Shown one piece after another: positions 32,722 to 40,320 of a stretch of DNA of 64,000 nucleotides. Both the position numbers and the translations under genes were made by a program. The DNA lies in contig LQGW01000031.1 of NCBI GenBank assembly GCA_002838815.1, positions 1 through 64,000 of the forward strand. Direction: 5' to 3'. This DNA is from Clostridiaceae bacterium JG1575 (lineage in GTDB: Bacteria; Bacillota; Clostridia; Clostridiales; Clostridiaceae). Under the pieces are notes generated by a model, which was given only the letters and a program-made list of their open reading frames with translations, did not search any database and had not been told where the DNA came from. Positions within the stretch are counted from its first letter, which is position 1. The number at the start of each line of letters is the position of its first letter.

Positions 32722-33933
32722 ATGAATAAAAAAGAGCAACTCAAATCCCTCATCAAGAAACTACACAATGGTCTGGACCGGGAAGAAGCCCGGCGCATCT
32801 TCCGCCGTGACTTTGGCCAAATTTCAACCCAAGAACTGGCCAAAGCCGAAGGCGAACTGGTGGAAGAAGGGATGCCGATTGAAGAAATTCAGCGCCTTTG
32901 CGACATCCATGCCTCCGTCTTTGAAGACGGCATTCAGTTTCTCCCCCGCCCGCAACAAGGACATCGCCCGCAAAACGAGATCCCCGGGCATCCCGCCTTC
33001 ATCTTTCAAAAAGAAAACGAGGGACTCGAGGCCTTCATCGACAACGTGTATTCTCCCGCGCTCAATGCCTTTGACGGCACTGAACCCGCCAGAGAGACCT
33101 TAGTGGCGCACACCGAAACCCTCGCCAAAGTTTTTACCCATTACGTGCGCAAAGAGACGCTGCTTTTCCCCTTATTGGAGCGGGAAGGCATCCTCGCTCC
33201 CCCGAAGGTGATGTGGGGTGTGGACGATGAGAACCGAGCCCTATTCAAAAGCTTTTTACGGGACCTTGCGACCCTTTCCCCCAGCGAAGCTGCATCCCGA
33301 GGGGACCGTGTTTTGGAAGCGCTTCGCAGCATGATCCAAAAGGAGAACAACATTCTTTTGCCCATGATGATGGATCACTTCCACGCAAAAGACTGGGTCC
33401 TCATCGCCGAGGAATCCCGCCACATCGGGTTGGTGTTCACCGGAGCCTTGGAAGGAGCCTCACCCTCAGATGCTGCTGCATGGCTTGAGCGCCAATCCGC
33501 CAAGAATCCCTCCCCTTCTCTGGTTCTTTCCGGACCCATTACGCTGCCCTCTGGCGTCTTTGAGCCCCAAGAACTTACCTGTCTTTTGAACACCCTTCCC
33601 TGCGATCTCACCTTCGTTGGCGCCGACGACCGCGTCCATTATTTCTCAGAAGGCGCTCACCGCGTCTTCCCGAGAACCCGTTCCATCATCGGCCGGGAAG
33701 TGGCCAACTGCCATCCGCCCAAAAGCTTGCCCCTCGTTGAACGACTGATTCAGGAATTCAAGGACGGAACCAAGGATTCTGAATCGTTCTGGTTGCAAAA
33801 AGCCGGGGCCTTCATCCTCATTCGCTACTATGCGGTTCGTGATGAAGAGAACACCTATTTGGGCGTTTTAGAAGTCACCGAAGAAATCTCCGGCCTTCGC
33901 TCCTTGACGGGCCAAAAAACCCTCTTATCCTAA
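32722..33933 (+). CDS. DUF438/hemerythrin-like/PAS-like protein
   Basis: 403 residues in three parts. The N-terminal DUF438 helical region (about 1-85) shows LIKKLHNGLDREEARRIFRR and LAKAEGELVEEGMPIEEIQRLCDIHASVF. A hemerythrin-like bundle (about 95-240) has possible iron ligands in IPGHPAFIF, FTHYVRKETLLFP, MMMDHFHAKDW and ESRHIG. A PAS-like domain (about 275-400) shows LPCDLTFVGADDRVHYFSEGAHRVFPRTRSIIG and GREVANCHPPKSL. The PAS-like part of this family can bind a cofactor. No output domain is seen. Related proteins occur in anaerobes and are thought to handle oxygen or nitric oxide; the upstream palindrome supports nitrosative-stress control. AAGGAGG precedes the ATG. Confidence 0.9.
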   Translation: MNKKEQLKSLIKKLHNGLDREEARRIFRRDFGQISTQELAKAEGELVEEGMPIEEIQRLCDIHASVFEDGIQFLPRPQQGHRPQNEIPGHPAFIFQKENEGLEAFIDNVYSPALNAFDGTEPARETLVAHTETLAKVFTHYVRKETLLFPLLEREGILAPPKVMWGVDDENRALFKSFLRDLATLSPSEAASRGDRVLEALRSMIQKENNILLPMMMDHFHAKDWVLIAEESRHIGLVFTGALEGASPSDAAAWLERQSAKNPSPSLVLSGPITLPSGVFEPQELTCLLNTLPCDLTFVGADDRVHYFSEGAHRVFPRTRSIIGREVANCHPPKSLPLVERLIQEFKDGTKDSESFWLQKAGAFILIRYYAVRDEENTYLGVLEVTEEISGLRSLTGQKTLLS

Positions 33934-33952
33934 CCGTCGCAACAAAGGGACA

Positions 33953-34003
33953 AAACCGCCCCCCGCGCTCTCGCCTCAAGGCTCAGGGAACGGGGGGCGG
34001 TTT
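33953..34003 (+). terminator. Terminator after the DUF438 gene
   Basis: AAACCGCCCCCCG and CGGGGGGCGGTTT form a 13-bp perfect stem; the tail is short in T, so strength is uncertain. The A-run on the left could serve the convergent YbaK-type gene. Confidence 0.7.
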
Positions 34004-34028
34004 CGTCCTTTGCAAGAATCTTTGGCCC

Positions 34029-34505
34029 CTAGGAGGGAGCCATGGGGGTGCAGACATCGATGAAGCCGCGCGGCGCAACATAAGCCGTCAGCTCCTCCAA
34101 GGAAAGCGCCACCATGGAGTGGTCGTCTCCGGCGGCAGGGTAGATGAGATCCTTGCCTTCCAAGGACACATCAAAATAGATGGGCACCCCAGGGAGCACC
34201 GCAAAGGGACAGACCCCGCCCACCTCATGACCGACGAGGCGTTGCACCAGCGGCGCTGGAATCAATTTGGCCTTGGCGCCGAAGGTTGCTTTGAATTTGG
34301 CGTTTTGAATCTTCACATTCCCGGCGCACACCACGATCAAGGGCTCTTCATTTAAAAGAAACGTCAGGGTTTTGGCAATTTGTTCTTCCCGGCAGCCAAT
34401 GGCTTTCGCCGCCAAGGGCACCGTTGCGCTGGAGGCCTCCAATCGATGGATGCGCGCCCCCAATCCCCGCTCTTTCAAAAAGGCTTCCACGACTTCAAAT
34501 GACAT
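34029..34505 (-). CDS. YbaK/EbsC-family aminoacyl-tRNA deacylase
   Basis: 158 residues of the YbaK/ProX fold: VPLAAKAIGCREEQIAKTLTFLL with the conserved lysine, VVCAGNVKIQNAKFKATFGAKAKL, GHEVGGVCPFAVLPGVPIYFDVSL. The GGVCPF stretch is the hallmark of the YbaK (Cys-tRNA-Pro deacylase) and closely related groups, distinct from ProX at 10.5 kb. The start at 34505 follows AAAGGAG; the frame is open for 39 further codons but without a site. Probably clears mischarged tRNA-Pro or another tRNA. Single gene between two terminators. Confidence 0.92.
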   Translation of the reverse strand: MSFEVVEAFLKERGLGARIHRLEASSATVPLAAKAIGCREEQIAKTLTFLLNEEPLIVVCAGNVKIQNAKFKATFGAKAKLIPAPLVQRLVGHEVGGVCPFAVLPGVPIYFDVSLEGKDLIYPAAGDDHSMVALSLEELTAYVAPRGFIDVCTPMAPS

Positions 34506-34688
34506 AACGGCTCCTTTCCCTTGGCCAAGGGATTTTCTTCCACTATAGCACAGTTTTCCTTGGCCCTTGACGGACTTCACCGAAATCAGGCCTTTGGGGT
34601 ACAATAAACAAAGAGCGTCCAACGTTTTTGATGTATGCTTTCGAAAAAGCGTTCCCCCCTTCCCTTCTTCCGCTCTTCTTGAGGCCTT

Positions 34689-35939
34689 ATGAACGAACTA
34701 ATTGATGATCGCAGAACCCTACACCGCCATCCCGAAGCAGGCTTTACCGAATTTTTTGCTACCTCCCTGGTGGTTCGCCGCTTAATGCAGTACGGCTACG
34801 AAGTGCACTGGGGCCGTGAGATTTATGAAACGGAACGAATGGGTCCTCCAGACGCCGAACGTTTGGCTGCGGCTAAGGCCCGGGCCCTTATCTTGGGCGT
34901 TCCTCCAGAAGATCTGGCCGTGATGGAGGGCGGGTACACCGGCGCCATCGCCCGCCTCAAAAAAGGAGAAGGCCCCGTCATCGCCTTACGCTTTGACATG
35001 GACTGCGTGGAGGTCCAAGAGGATCATCCCATGTGTTCCTACGCTTCCGATACACCGGGCCTGATGCACGCCTGCGGTCACGACGGCCACACGGCGGTGG
35101 GCTTATCCTTGGCCAAACGCCTGGCAAAGGCGCCCTTTGAGGGAACTTTGTTGCTGATTTTTCAGCCTGCAGAAGAAGGGGTGAGGGGCGGCGCGGTTCT
35201 CTCGCAAAGTGCCCTTTTAAAGGATGTGGATTATTTTATTGCCGGGCACCTTGGCATCACCGGAGGAGAAAAGGATCTGCTCATTCCCAGCATCAGCGAA
35301 TCGATGAACACCGCCAAATGGGATGTTGAGATCCAAGGCGAATCCGTCCATGCCGCCCTGTATCCTGAAAAAGGCATTCATGCCCTGCGGGCCGCGGCGG
35401 ATTTGGTTTGCTCTTTATATGAACTGCCGCCTCCCCAAGGCGGGCAAAGCCGCCTCAACGTCGGAACCTTCCATTCAGGAACGGGACGCAACGTGGTGCC
35501 CGATCGAGCCTATCTGCAGCTGGAAACCCGCGGCAGCACTCCGATGGTTCACGATCAGCTGGTGGAGGACCTGGACGAACTTTGCCGCCTGATTGCAGAT
35601 CGTCATGGCGTCCGCCTGAAAAAAACGCTGGTGGGTCGTGCCCTCTACAGCGAGCCGAGCCCCTACCTCATTGAGACTGCCCGTCTATTTTGCACCGAGG
35701 CCGGCCTTCTTTTGGATGACACCCCGCGCCCCATGATGGGTTCGGAGGACGCCTTCCACTTCATCCATGAAATTAAAAAACATGGCGGTCAGGGAATTTA
35801 TCTGCTTTTTGGCACTCACATCGACGCCCCGCACCACCACGCTCGCTTTGACTTCAACGAGGGAATCTTAGAGAAAATGGTGGTTTTTTATCAGGGGTTC
35901 ACCCGCCACCTCTTCCAAACGACCCCCGCTTTATTTTAA
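34689..35939 (+). CDS. abgA: AbgA-like p-aminobenzoyl-glutamate hydrolase subunit (M20D)
   Basis: 416 residues of the M20D family. Unlike ordinary members it carries the N-terminal insertion GREIYETERMGPPDAERLAAAKARALILGVPPED..VMEGGYTG, which lines up with that of E. coli AbgA. Metal-binding stretches MHACGHDGHTAVGLSLAKRL and IFQPAEEGVRGG are present, with NVGTFHSGTGRNVVPDRAYLQLETRG, MMGSEDAFHFI and THIDAPHHHARFDFNE. AbgA works with AbgB in E. coli to split p-aminobenzoyl-glutamate; abgB is not in the window, so it may act alone or on another N-acyl-glutamate. The AbgT transporter gene is 23 kb away. The ribosome site is weak (CTTGAGG). A terminator follows. Confidence 0.88.
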   Translation: MNELIDDRRTLHRHPEAGFTEFFATSLVVRRLMQYGYEVHWGREIYETERMGPPDAERLAAAKARALILGVPPEDLAVMEGGYTGAIARLKKGEGPVIALRFDMDCVEVQEDHPMCSYASDTPGLMHACGHDGHTAVGLSLAKRLAKAPFEGTLLLIFQPAEEGVRGGAVLSQSALLKDVDYFIAGHLGITGGEKDLLIPSISESMNTAKWDVEIQGESVHAALYPEKGIHALRAAADLVCSLYELPPPQGGQSRLNVGTFHSGTGRNVVPDRAYLQLETRGSTPMVHDQLVEDLDELCRLIADRHGVRLKKTLVGRALYSEPSPYLIETARLFCTEAGLLLDDTPRPMMGSEDAFHFIHEIKKHGGQGIYLLFGTHIDAPHHHARFDFNEGILEKMVVFYQGFTRHLFQTTPALF

Positions 35940-35943
35940 CGAC

Positions 35944-35994
35944 AAAGCACCCGCCCCAAAGGAAGAATTCCTTGGCCGTGGGTGCTTTTCTTTT
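35944..35994 (+). terminator. Terminator after the AbgA-like gene
   Basis: AAAGCACCC and GGGTGCTTT with inner AAGGAA/TTCCTT pairing, followed by TCTTTTTT. Confidence 0.88.
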
Positions 35995-36007
35995 TTGGGC
36001 TTGCGGG

Positions 36008-36796
36008 TCATTCTTTTGAGAGCAGATGCCCCAAAATCTCCCGTTTATAGGCTAAGAATTCCGCACAGAGGGGAAAATCCTGACGCCGGGGCTTGGGTTC
36101 TTGGATCGTCACTTCAAAGGCGATGTGGGCGGGAGTGCCGGCAAGAATCAACACCCGATCCGACAAGAGGATGGCTTCCTCCACGTCGTGGGTGATGAAA
36201 AGCGTCGTTAAGCGGATTTCTTCCATGATGCCTAAAAACCAGCGGTGCATGGCGCTTTTGGTGATGGGATCCAGCGCCGAGAACGGCTCATCCAACAGGG
36301 CCAGATCGCTTGAAAAAAGATAGGTCCGAAGAAGCGCCGAGCGCTGGCGCATGCCGCCCGAGAGCTGTCCTGGGTATTTGTGTTGCGTCCCCTCCAAGCC
36401 AAAGGCTGCAAAATGGGCCAGGGCCTTCGATCGGGCCCGCTCCTTCTTCTCTCCGCGAATGACTAAAGGTAGGGCGATGTTGTCCAACACGGTTTTATAG
36501 GGGAGCAACAGATCCTTTTGCAGCATGTAGGAAACATACCCGGCCTGCCCTGTGCGATCCGTGCCGCGCAAAAGCACTCGCCCACTGTCGGGGCGCCCGA
36601 GTCCTGCGATGATGTTGAAAAGGGTTGTTTTCCCTGCGCCAGAGAGGCCCAGCAGGCTCACAAGTTCGCCCTCGCGCACCGCCAAAGAAAGATCCGAAAG
36701 AACCGTCTGGCCCCCAAAGGATTTTTTCACCCGTTCCACGGAGAGCACGAGGGGTTGCGAGGCGGGAGCCTCTTGCGACTTATGGGAGGAAGTCAT
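36008..36796 (-). CDS. ABC transporter ATP-binding protein of the thiamine-precursor uptake operon
   Basis: 262 residues: Walker A GLSGAGKTT, Q-loop MLQKDLLLPYKT, signature QLSGGMRQRSALLRTY, Walker B LALLDEPFSALD and H-loop FITHDVEEAILLSDRVLIL. This is the SsuB/TauB/ThiZ subgroup that goes with NMT1/THI5-like binding proteins. The ATG at 36796 overlaps the end of the binding-protein gene by 17 bases; there is no strong ribosome site, so it is probably translationally coupled. Last gene of the riboswitch operon; imports a thiamine precursor (formylaminopyrimidine or HMP) by inference. Confidence 0.93.
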   Translation of the reverse strand: MTSSHKSQEAPASQPLVLSVERVKKSFGGQTVLSDLSLAVREGELVSLLGLSGAGKTTLFNIIAGLGRPDSGRVLLRGTDRTGQAGYVSYMLQKDLLLPYKTVLDNIALPLVIRGEKKERARSKALAHFAAFGLEGTQHKYPGQLSGGMRQRSALLRTYLFSSDLALLDEPFSALDPITKSAMHRWFLGIMEEIRLTTLFITHDVEEAILLSDRVLILAGTPAHIAFEVTIQEPKPRRQDFPLCAEFLAYKREILGHLLSKE

Positions 36797-37790
36797 TGGT
36801 AAAACCAAAGTTTTCGGGGATTTTTCGGGGAATCAGCTGATTGGTCCAAAGCCATTCATAAAAGGCGTTCCAGCGCTCAGCCTGGAACTTCCCCCAATGA
36901 GCCTCGCCGGATAAATACTGCTTGGACACCCATTCTTGGCTGGCTTGGACCAAGGCATCATCCAGTTCGCCTGCGTGTTCCAAGAGCGCCTTTGCAGCCG
37001 CTTTGGGGTCTTTTGCGGCGGCTTCGTAGCCTTTTTGCGTGGCCCGAAGAAAGGCCCGTACAAGGTCTGGATCCTTGGCGATGACTTCATTGGACGCTAC
37101 GAGAATGGGCGTATAGTAGTCAAAGACCGGATTGATGTCCTTGAAGCTAAAATAATCGAAGGGGAATCCCTTCAGCTTCGCGTGCACGGCACTCCAGCCG
37201 TAAAAGACCCACACGGCGTCAATCTGCTTGCTTTTAAGGGATGCCACCTCGTCCTCCGTGTTGTTGGGAATCAAGGTCACCTTCTGAAAGGAGCCCCCAT
37301 CGGTTTCGACGACGTTTTTCAGCATGGCCTTCTCCACCGCATTATCCCAAGTGGCGTAGCGCGCCCCTTCAAGTCCTTTGGGTCGATCAAGCCCCTCTCC
37401 TTTTCGAGAAAGAATCCCCGAGGTGTTGTGCGAAAGAATCGCCGCTACGGCGGTTACCGGAACGCTTTGGGCCGCGGTAAAGGCCGGGGCCAAGGTATCC
37501 TGGGCATCAATGCCAAACTGGGCCTTTCCTGCACCCACCAATGCGGAAGCTCCGCCCTCCGGCGGGGTTTGGATCGTTACTTTAAGACCTTCTTGTTGGT
37601 AAAAGCCCTGCTTTTGGGCCAGGAAGAGCCCCGAGTGGTTGGTGTTGGCGGTCCAGTCCAAAAGGACGGTAACCTCTTTCAGCTTTTTTGCTTTCGGGTT
37701 CGTCGAAGAATCCTTCGGCGCAAAGGAGCAGGCCCCCAGAAAAAGGACCGCGCAAAGAAGCAAGGAACCCAATAAATGGCGTCGTTTCAT
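36780..37790 (-). CDS. NMT1/THI5-like substrate-binding lipoprotein (ThiY-type)
   Basis: 336 residues with a lipoprotein signal (MKRRHLLGS..FLGAC, Cys 21) and the THI5/NMT1 domain: VTVLLDWTANTNHSGLFLAQKQGFYQQEGLKV (the WxxNTNH..GxxxAxxxGxY stretch typical of pyrimidine-precursor binders), GKAQFGIDAQDTL and NPVFDYYTPILVAS. B. halodurans ThiY binds N-formyl-4-amino-5-aminomethyl-2-methylpyrimidine, a thiamine salvage product. The TPP riboswitch upstream supports this reading over alkanesulfonate or nitrate. AAAGGAG precedes the ATG. Confidence 0.93.
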   Translation of the reverse strand: MKRRHLLGSLLLCAVLFLGACSFAPKDSSTNPKAKKLKEVTVLLDWTANTNHSGLFLAQKQGFYQQEGLKVTIQTPPEGGASALVGAGKAQFGIDAQDTLAPAFTAAQSVPVTAVAAILSHNTSGILSRKGEGLDRPKGLEGARYATWDNAVEKAMLKNVVETDGGSFQKVTLIPNNTEDEVASLKSKQIDAVWVFYGWSAVHAKLKGFPFDYFSFKDINPVFDYYTPILVASNEVIAKDPDLVRAFLRATQKGYEAAAKDPKAAAKALLEHAGELDDALVQASQEWVSKQYLSGEAHWGKFQAERWNAFYEWLWTNQLIPRKIPENFGFTNDFLP

Positions 37791-37838
37791 GAAGAATCTC
37801 CTTTAACTTGCAATGAATGTTCGATGGATCGCAGGCAG

Positions 37839-38618
37839 TTACACGCTTTTGGGGTCCGAATCCTTGAAGTCCCAGGGCGTGAGTTTTCGGTGCAGGGCGT
37901 TCACGGCGGCCATGAGCAGCAAACTCAAAAGAGAAATCACAAAGATCACGGCAAACATTTTATCGTAGGAATAGGCTTTACGCACCCGAGTCATATACAC
38001 CCCCAGTCCGGAAAATCCCCCCAGCCATTCAGCGATCACAGCCCCTACGATGGAGTAGGAGGCGGCGATGCGAAGGCTGGCAAAAAAAGGGTGCAGGGCC
38101 GAGGGGAGCTTGATGTGCCAAAAGATCTCCAAGGGGCTCGCCCCCATGGACCGCAACAGATTCACCCCATCGGCATCGTGATCGGCAAACCCCGATAAGA
38201 GACCGATGGCGATGGGAAAAAAGGTCGTCAGGATGATTAAGAGAACCTTGGGCAAAATGCCATAGCCAAACCAAAGCACCAAAAGGGGGGCAATGGCCAC
38301 CGTGGGTACGGTCTGGCTGATGACCACCAAGGGATACATGGCGCTTTTGACCGGTGCGAAACCATCCATCAAGACGGCCAGAAAAAACCCCAAAACCACC
38401 CCCAACCCCAGGCCCAATAGCGCTTCCAAAAGGGTGATGCCGCTGTGGCGCAAAAGCAGCGGTGCATCCGAAACCAGAGCTTTCAACACCTGGATCGGAG
38501 AAGGCACGAGGTAGCCGGGAAGCATACCGCTCAAGGAGAGGATTTGCCAAAGAATCAGCAGCGTCAACAGGGCGGACCAGGAGATCAGCTTATCCTTGAT
38601 GCTTGCTCGTTTTTTCAT
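37839..38618 (-). CDS. ABC permease of the thiamine-precursor transporter (ThiX-type)
   Basis: 259 residues, six hydrophobic segments, with the inner-membrane signature around EIFWHIKLPSALHPFFASLRIAASYSIVGAVIAEW, which contacts the ATPase. It belongs to the SsuC/TauC/ThiX group. Translation could start at TTG (38621) or ATG (38618); AAGGAGG lies 11-14 bases upstream. It overlaps the preceding thiamine-binding gene by 29 bases, and the binding-protein gene follows 48 bases after its stop. Confidence 0.93.
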   Translation of the reverse strand: MKKRASIKDKLISWSALLTLLILWQILSLSGMLPGYLVPSPIQVLKALVSDAPLLLRHSGITLLEALLGLGLGVVLGFFLAVLMDGFAPVKSAMYPLVVISQTVPTVAIAPLLVLWFGYGILPKVLLIILTTFFPIAIGLLSGFADHDADGVNLLRSMGASPLEIFWHIKLPSALHPFFASLRIAASYSIVGAVIAEWLGGFSGLGVYMTRVRKAYSYDKMFAVIFVISLLSLLLMAAVNALHRKLTPWDFKDSDPKSV

Positions 38619-38886
38619 CAATGGTCAGAACGCCTCCTTGCGGCGCGTAGACGGATTTCAAATACATGGAGACGCTGGGCGCCCCTTCCTCTATGGCAAT
38701 TTCCTGGCACCGTTTGGCCACAGCCATGAGATCGTCAAAATCCCCTTCCAAGGTGGTCTCAAAAGGCCCCACCACATAGGGAATCCCCGTGGAGCGAATG
38801 TAGTCGATGACGGCGTCGACGATGCGCAAAAGCTCTTTTTGCTCGTGGACGGCGGGTAAAATTTGTATGGCAATGCTCGCGTTCAT
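38590..38886 (-). CDS. MTH1187/YqgV-family thiamine-binding protein
   Basis: A 98-residue protein of the MTH1187/YkoF-like superfamily: MNASIAIQILPAV, YIRSTGIPYVVGPFETTLEGDFDDLMAVAKRC and APSVSMYLKSVYAP match the ferredoxin-like fold whose members bind thiamine or its pyrimidine part. The start at 38886 is preceded by AAAAGGAG at a rather long spacing (11 bases). First gene behind the TPP riboswitch, in one operon with the ABC genes. It may hold the imported pyrimidine or sense thiamine. Confidence 0.9.
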   Translation of the reverse strand: MNASIAIQILPAVHEQKELLRIVDAVIDYIRSTGIPYVVGPFETTLEGDFDDLMAVAKRCQEIAIEEGAPSVSMYLKSVYAPQGGVLTIDEKTSKHQG

Positions 38887-38946
38887 ACAGTAAAACACTC
38901 CTTTTTTCATTGGACCGGCGGAGCGCCATGCCGTGATGGAACCACT

Positions 38947-38986
38947 AAAAAAACACCGCGCCCGGACATTGGTCAGGCACCGTGTT
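38947..38986 (-). terminator. Regulated terminator of the TPP riboswitch
   Basis: On the minus strand AACACGGTGCC...GGGCGCGGTGTT (two mismatches) is followed by seven T, between the aptamer and the first gene. Confidence 0.75.
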
Positions 38987-39008
38987 GTGATCCACTTTTA
39001 GCTTGGAC

Positions 39009-39103
39009 CTTCCCTTGGCTGGACTCCTCCAGATCAGGTGAAGGGTTCAGACTGCGTCTGTCTCAGCGACTCAAAGAATTTCTTCTTCCAAGCGCACCCC
39101 CGG
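39009..39103 (-). promoter_or_regulatory. TPP riboswitch (THI element)
   Basis: On the minus strand the conserved blocks appear in order: GGGGGTGCG, then GCTGAGACAGACGCAGTCTG, AACCCTTCACCTGATCTGGA, GTCCAGCCAAGGGAAGG. ACCTGATCTGG with the later AGGGAA is the pyrimidine and phosphate-sensing core. It controls the uptake operon 38886-36008. Confidence 0.95.
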
Positions 39104-39191
39104 TTCATTGAATTCATCGTATCACTGCTGTTTTTTCCTGTCAATCAACCCCTAAAAGCCTGTCCTTAATGGCTTTTTCATGGGAACTGTC

Positions 39192-39197
39192 TATAAT
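39192..39197 (+). promoter_or_regulatory. -10 box directly before a start codon (leaderless transcript)
   Basis: Perfect TATAAT ends 6 bases before the ATG at 39204, so the expected transcription start is the A of that ATG. The -35 is poor (ATGGCT at 17-base spacing). Confidence 0.6.
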
Positions 39198-39203
39198 GGT
39201 ACT

Positions 39204-40232
39204 ATGAAAACAATTCGCGTCAATATGATTTCAGAAACAGAGTTTACCGTCAAAGGTCATGGCGTGCACACCGCCTATGTGGAAATCACAAGGGCCCTGG
39301 AGAATAATCCCAGAGTCTGCGTCGCCGTCAACGCCACCGGCGACTTTGACATCGTCCACATCCAAACCATGGGCTTTTACAGCCTACGTTGCCTCCTGCG
39401 CCGAGGAGGAAAAAAAGTCGTCTCGGGTCATCTGGTGCCCGAGTCCTTTCTCGGGTCCATTCGTGGGGCAAAGCACTGGGCATGGGCCGCTCGACGCTAC
39501 CTTAAATTCTTCTACGGCAAGGCAGACCTAGTCTTGGCCTGTTCAGGCTCCGTGGCGAAGGAGCTGCGAGAAAACATGCACCTGACCAACTGCGACATCC
39601 TCTACAACTCCATCGACATGTCCAAGTACGAATGTACTGAGGCCGATCGCAAAGCCCAGCGCAAAGCCCAAGGGATTCCCGAAGACGCCTTCGTGATCCT
39701 TGGCAATGGGCAGCTTCAGCCCCGCAAGCGCTTTGATCTCTTTGTTCAGCTGGCCAATGAGCGGCCCGAATACCGATTCATCTGGGTGGGCGGCATCCCC
39801 TTTGGCTTATTGGGCGACGAAGCCCAAAAGATGAAGCGTCTGGCCGACGATGCGCCCAAAAACCTCACGGTGACGGGCGTCATTGATTTGGAAGCGGTCC
39901 GTCCCTACTACCATTGCGCCGATGCTTTTTGGCTTCCGGCCCTGCAGGAAAACCACCCCATGTGCGTATTGGAGGCTGCGGGAGCCGGCCTGCCCATCGT
40001 ATTGCGGGACATTCCCAACTACAAAGACACCTTTGTCGGCGGCGCCCTCATGGCCCAAGACGATGCTGGCTTTGCGCCTTTATTGGACCGCCTAGCCCAA
40101 GATGCTGCTTACCGGCACGAATGGGCGGATCGCTCCAAACTCATTAAGGAACGCTTTGACAGCAAAAACGCCGCGAACCGACTCATTGATTTCTACGAGT
40201 CGCTCCTAGACTCCTGCCGGGACTCTTCATAA
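39204..40232 (+). CDS. Family-1 glycosyltransferase, diglucosyl-diacylglycerol synthase-like
   Basis: 342 residues, GT-B fold. The N-terminal FTVKGHGVHTAYVEITRAL resembles processive glycolipid synthases that extend monoglucosyl-diacylglycerol. VVSGHLVPESFLGS and a basic stretch (AARRYLKFFYGKADLVL) would contact the membrane. The donor-binding C-terminal domain has GNGQLQPRKRFDLFVQLA and the E-x7-E region LPALQENHPMCVLEAAGAGLP. No ribosome site is seen before the ATG; instead a -10 box ends 6 bases upstream. A frame extending 24 bases upstream would lie inside the promoter. Convergent with a second glycosyltransferase, suggesting a two-step glycolipid path for lipoteichoic-acid-type anchors, by inference. 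Confidence 0.85.
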   Translation: MKTIRVNMISETEFTVKGHGVHTAYVEITRALENNPRVCVAVNATGDFDIVHIQTMGFYSLRCLLRRGGKKVVSGHLVPESFLGSIRGAKHWAWAARRYLKFFYGKADLVLACSGSVAKELRENMHLTNCDILYNSIDMSKYECTEADRKAQRKAQGIPEDAFVILGNGQLQPRKRFDLFVQLANERPEYRFIWVGGIPFGLLGDEAQKMKRLADDAPKNLTVTGVIDLEAVRPYYHCADAFWLPALQENHPMCVLEAAGAGLPIVLRDIPNYKDTFVGGALMAQDDAGFAPLLDRLAQDAAYRHEWADRSKLIKERFDSKNAANRLIDFYESLLDSCRDSS

Positions 40233-40245
40233 AAGCCATCGAAAT

Positions 40246-40300
40246 CCCCCCGCAAGGCCGCTTCATTAAGAGAACCCGGTCTTGCGGGGGGCGTTTTTTT
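40246..40300 (+). terminator. Terminator between the convergent glycosyltransferases
   Basis: CCCCCCGCAAG and CTTGCGGGGGG, then CG and eight T on the plus strand. Confidence 0.92.
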
Positions 40301-40320
40301 TAAGAATTGATGCAAGCGCT

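Noticed and set aside
36936-37775. Open frame of 279 codons on the plus strand
   Set aside because: Antisense to the THI5-like binding-protein gene, which is certain; no ribosome site or recognisable domain.
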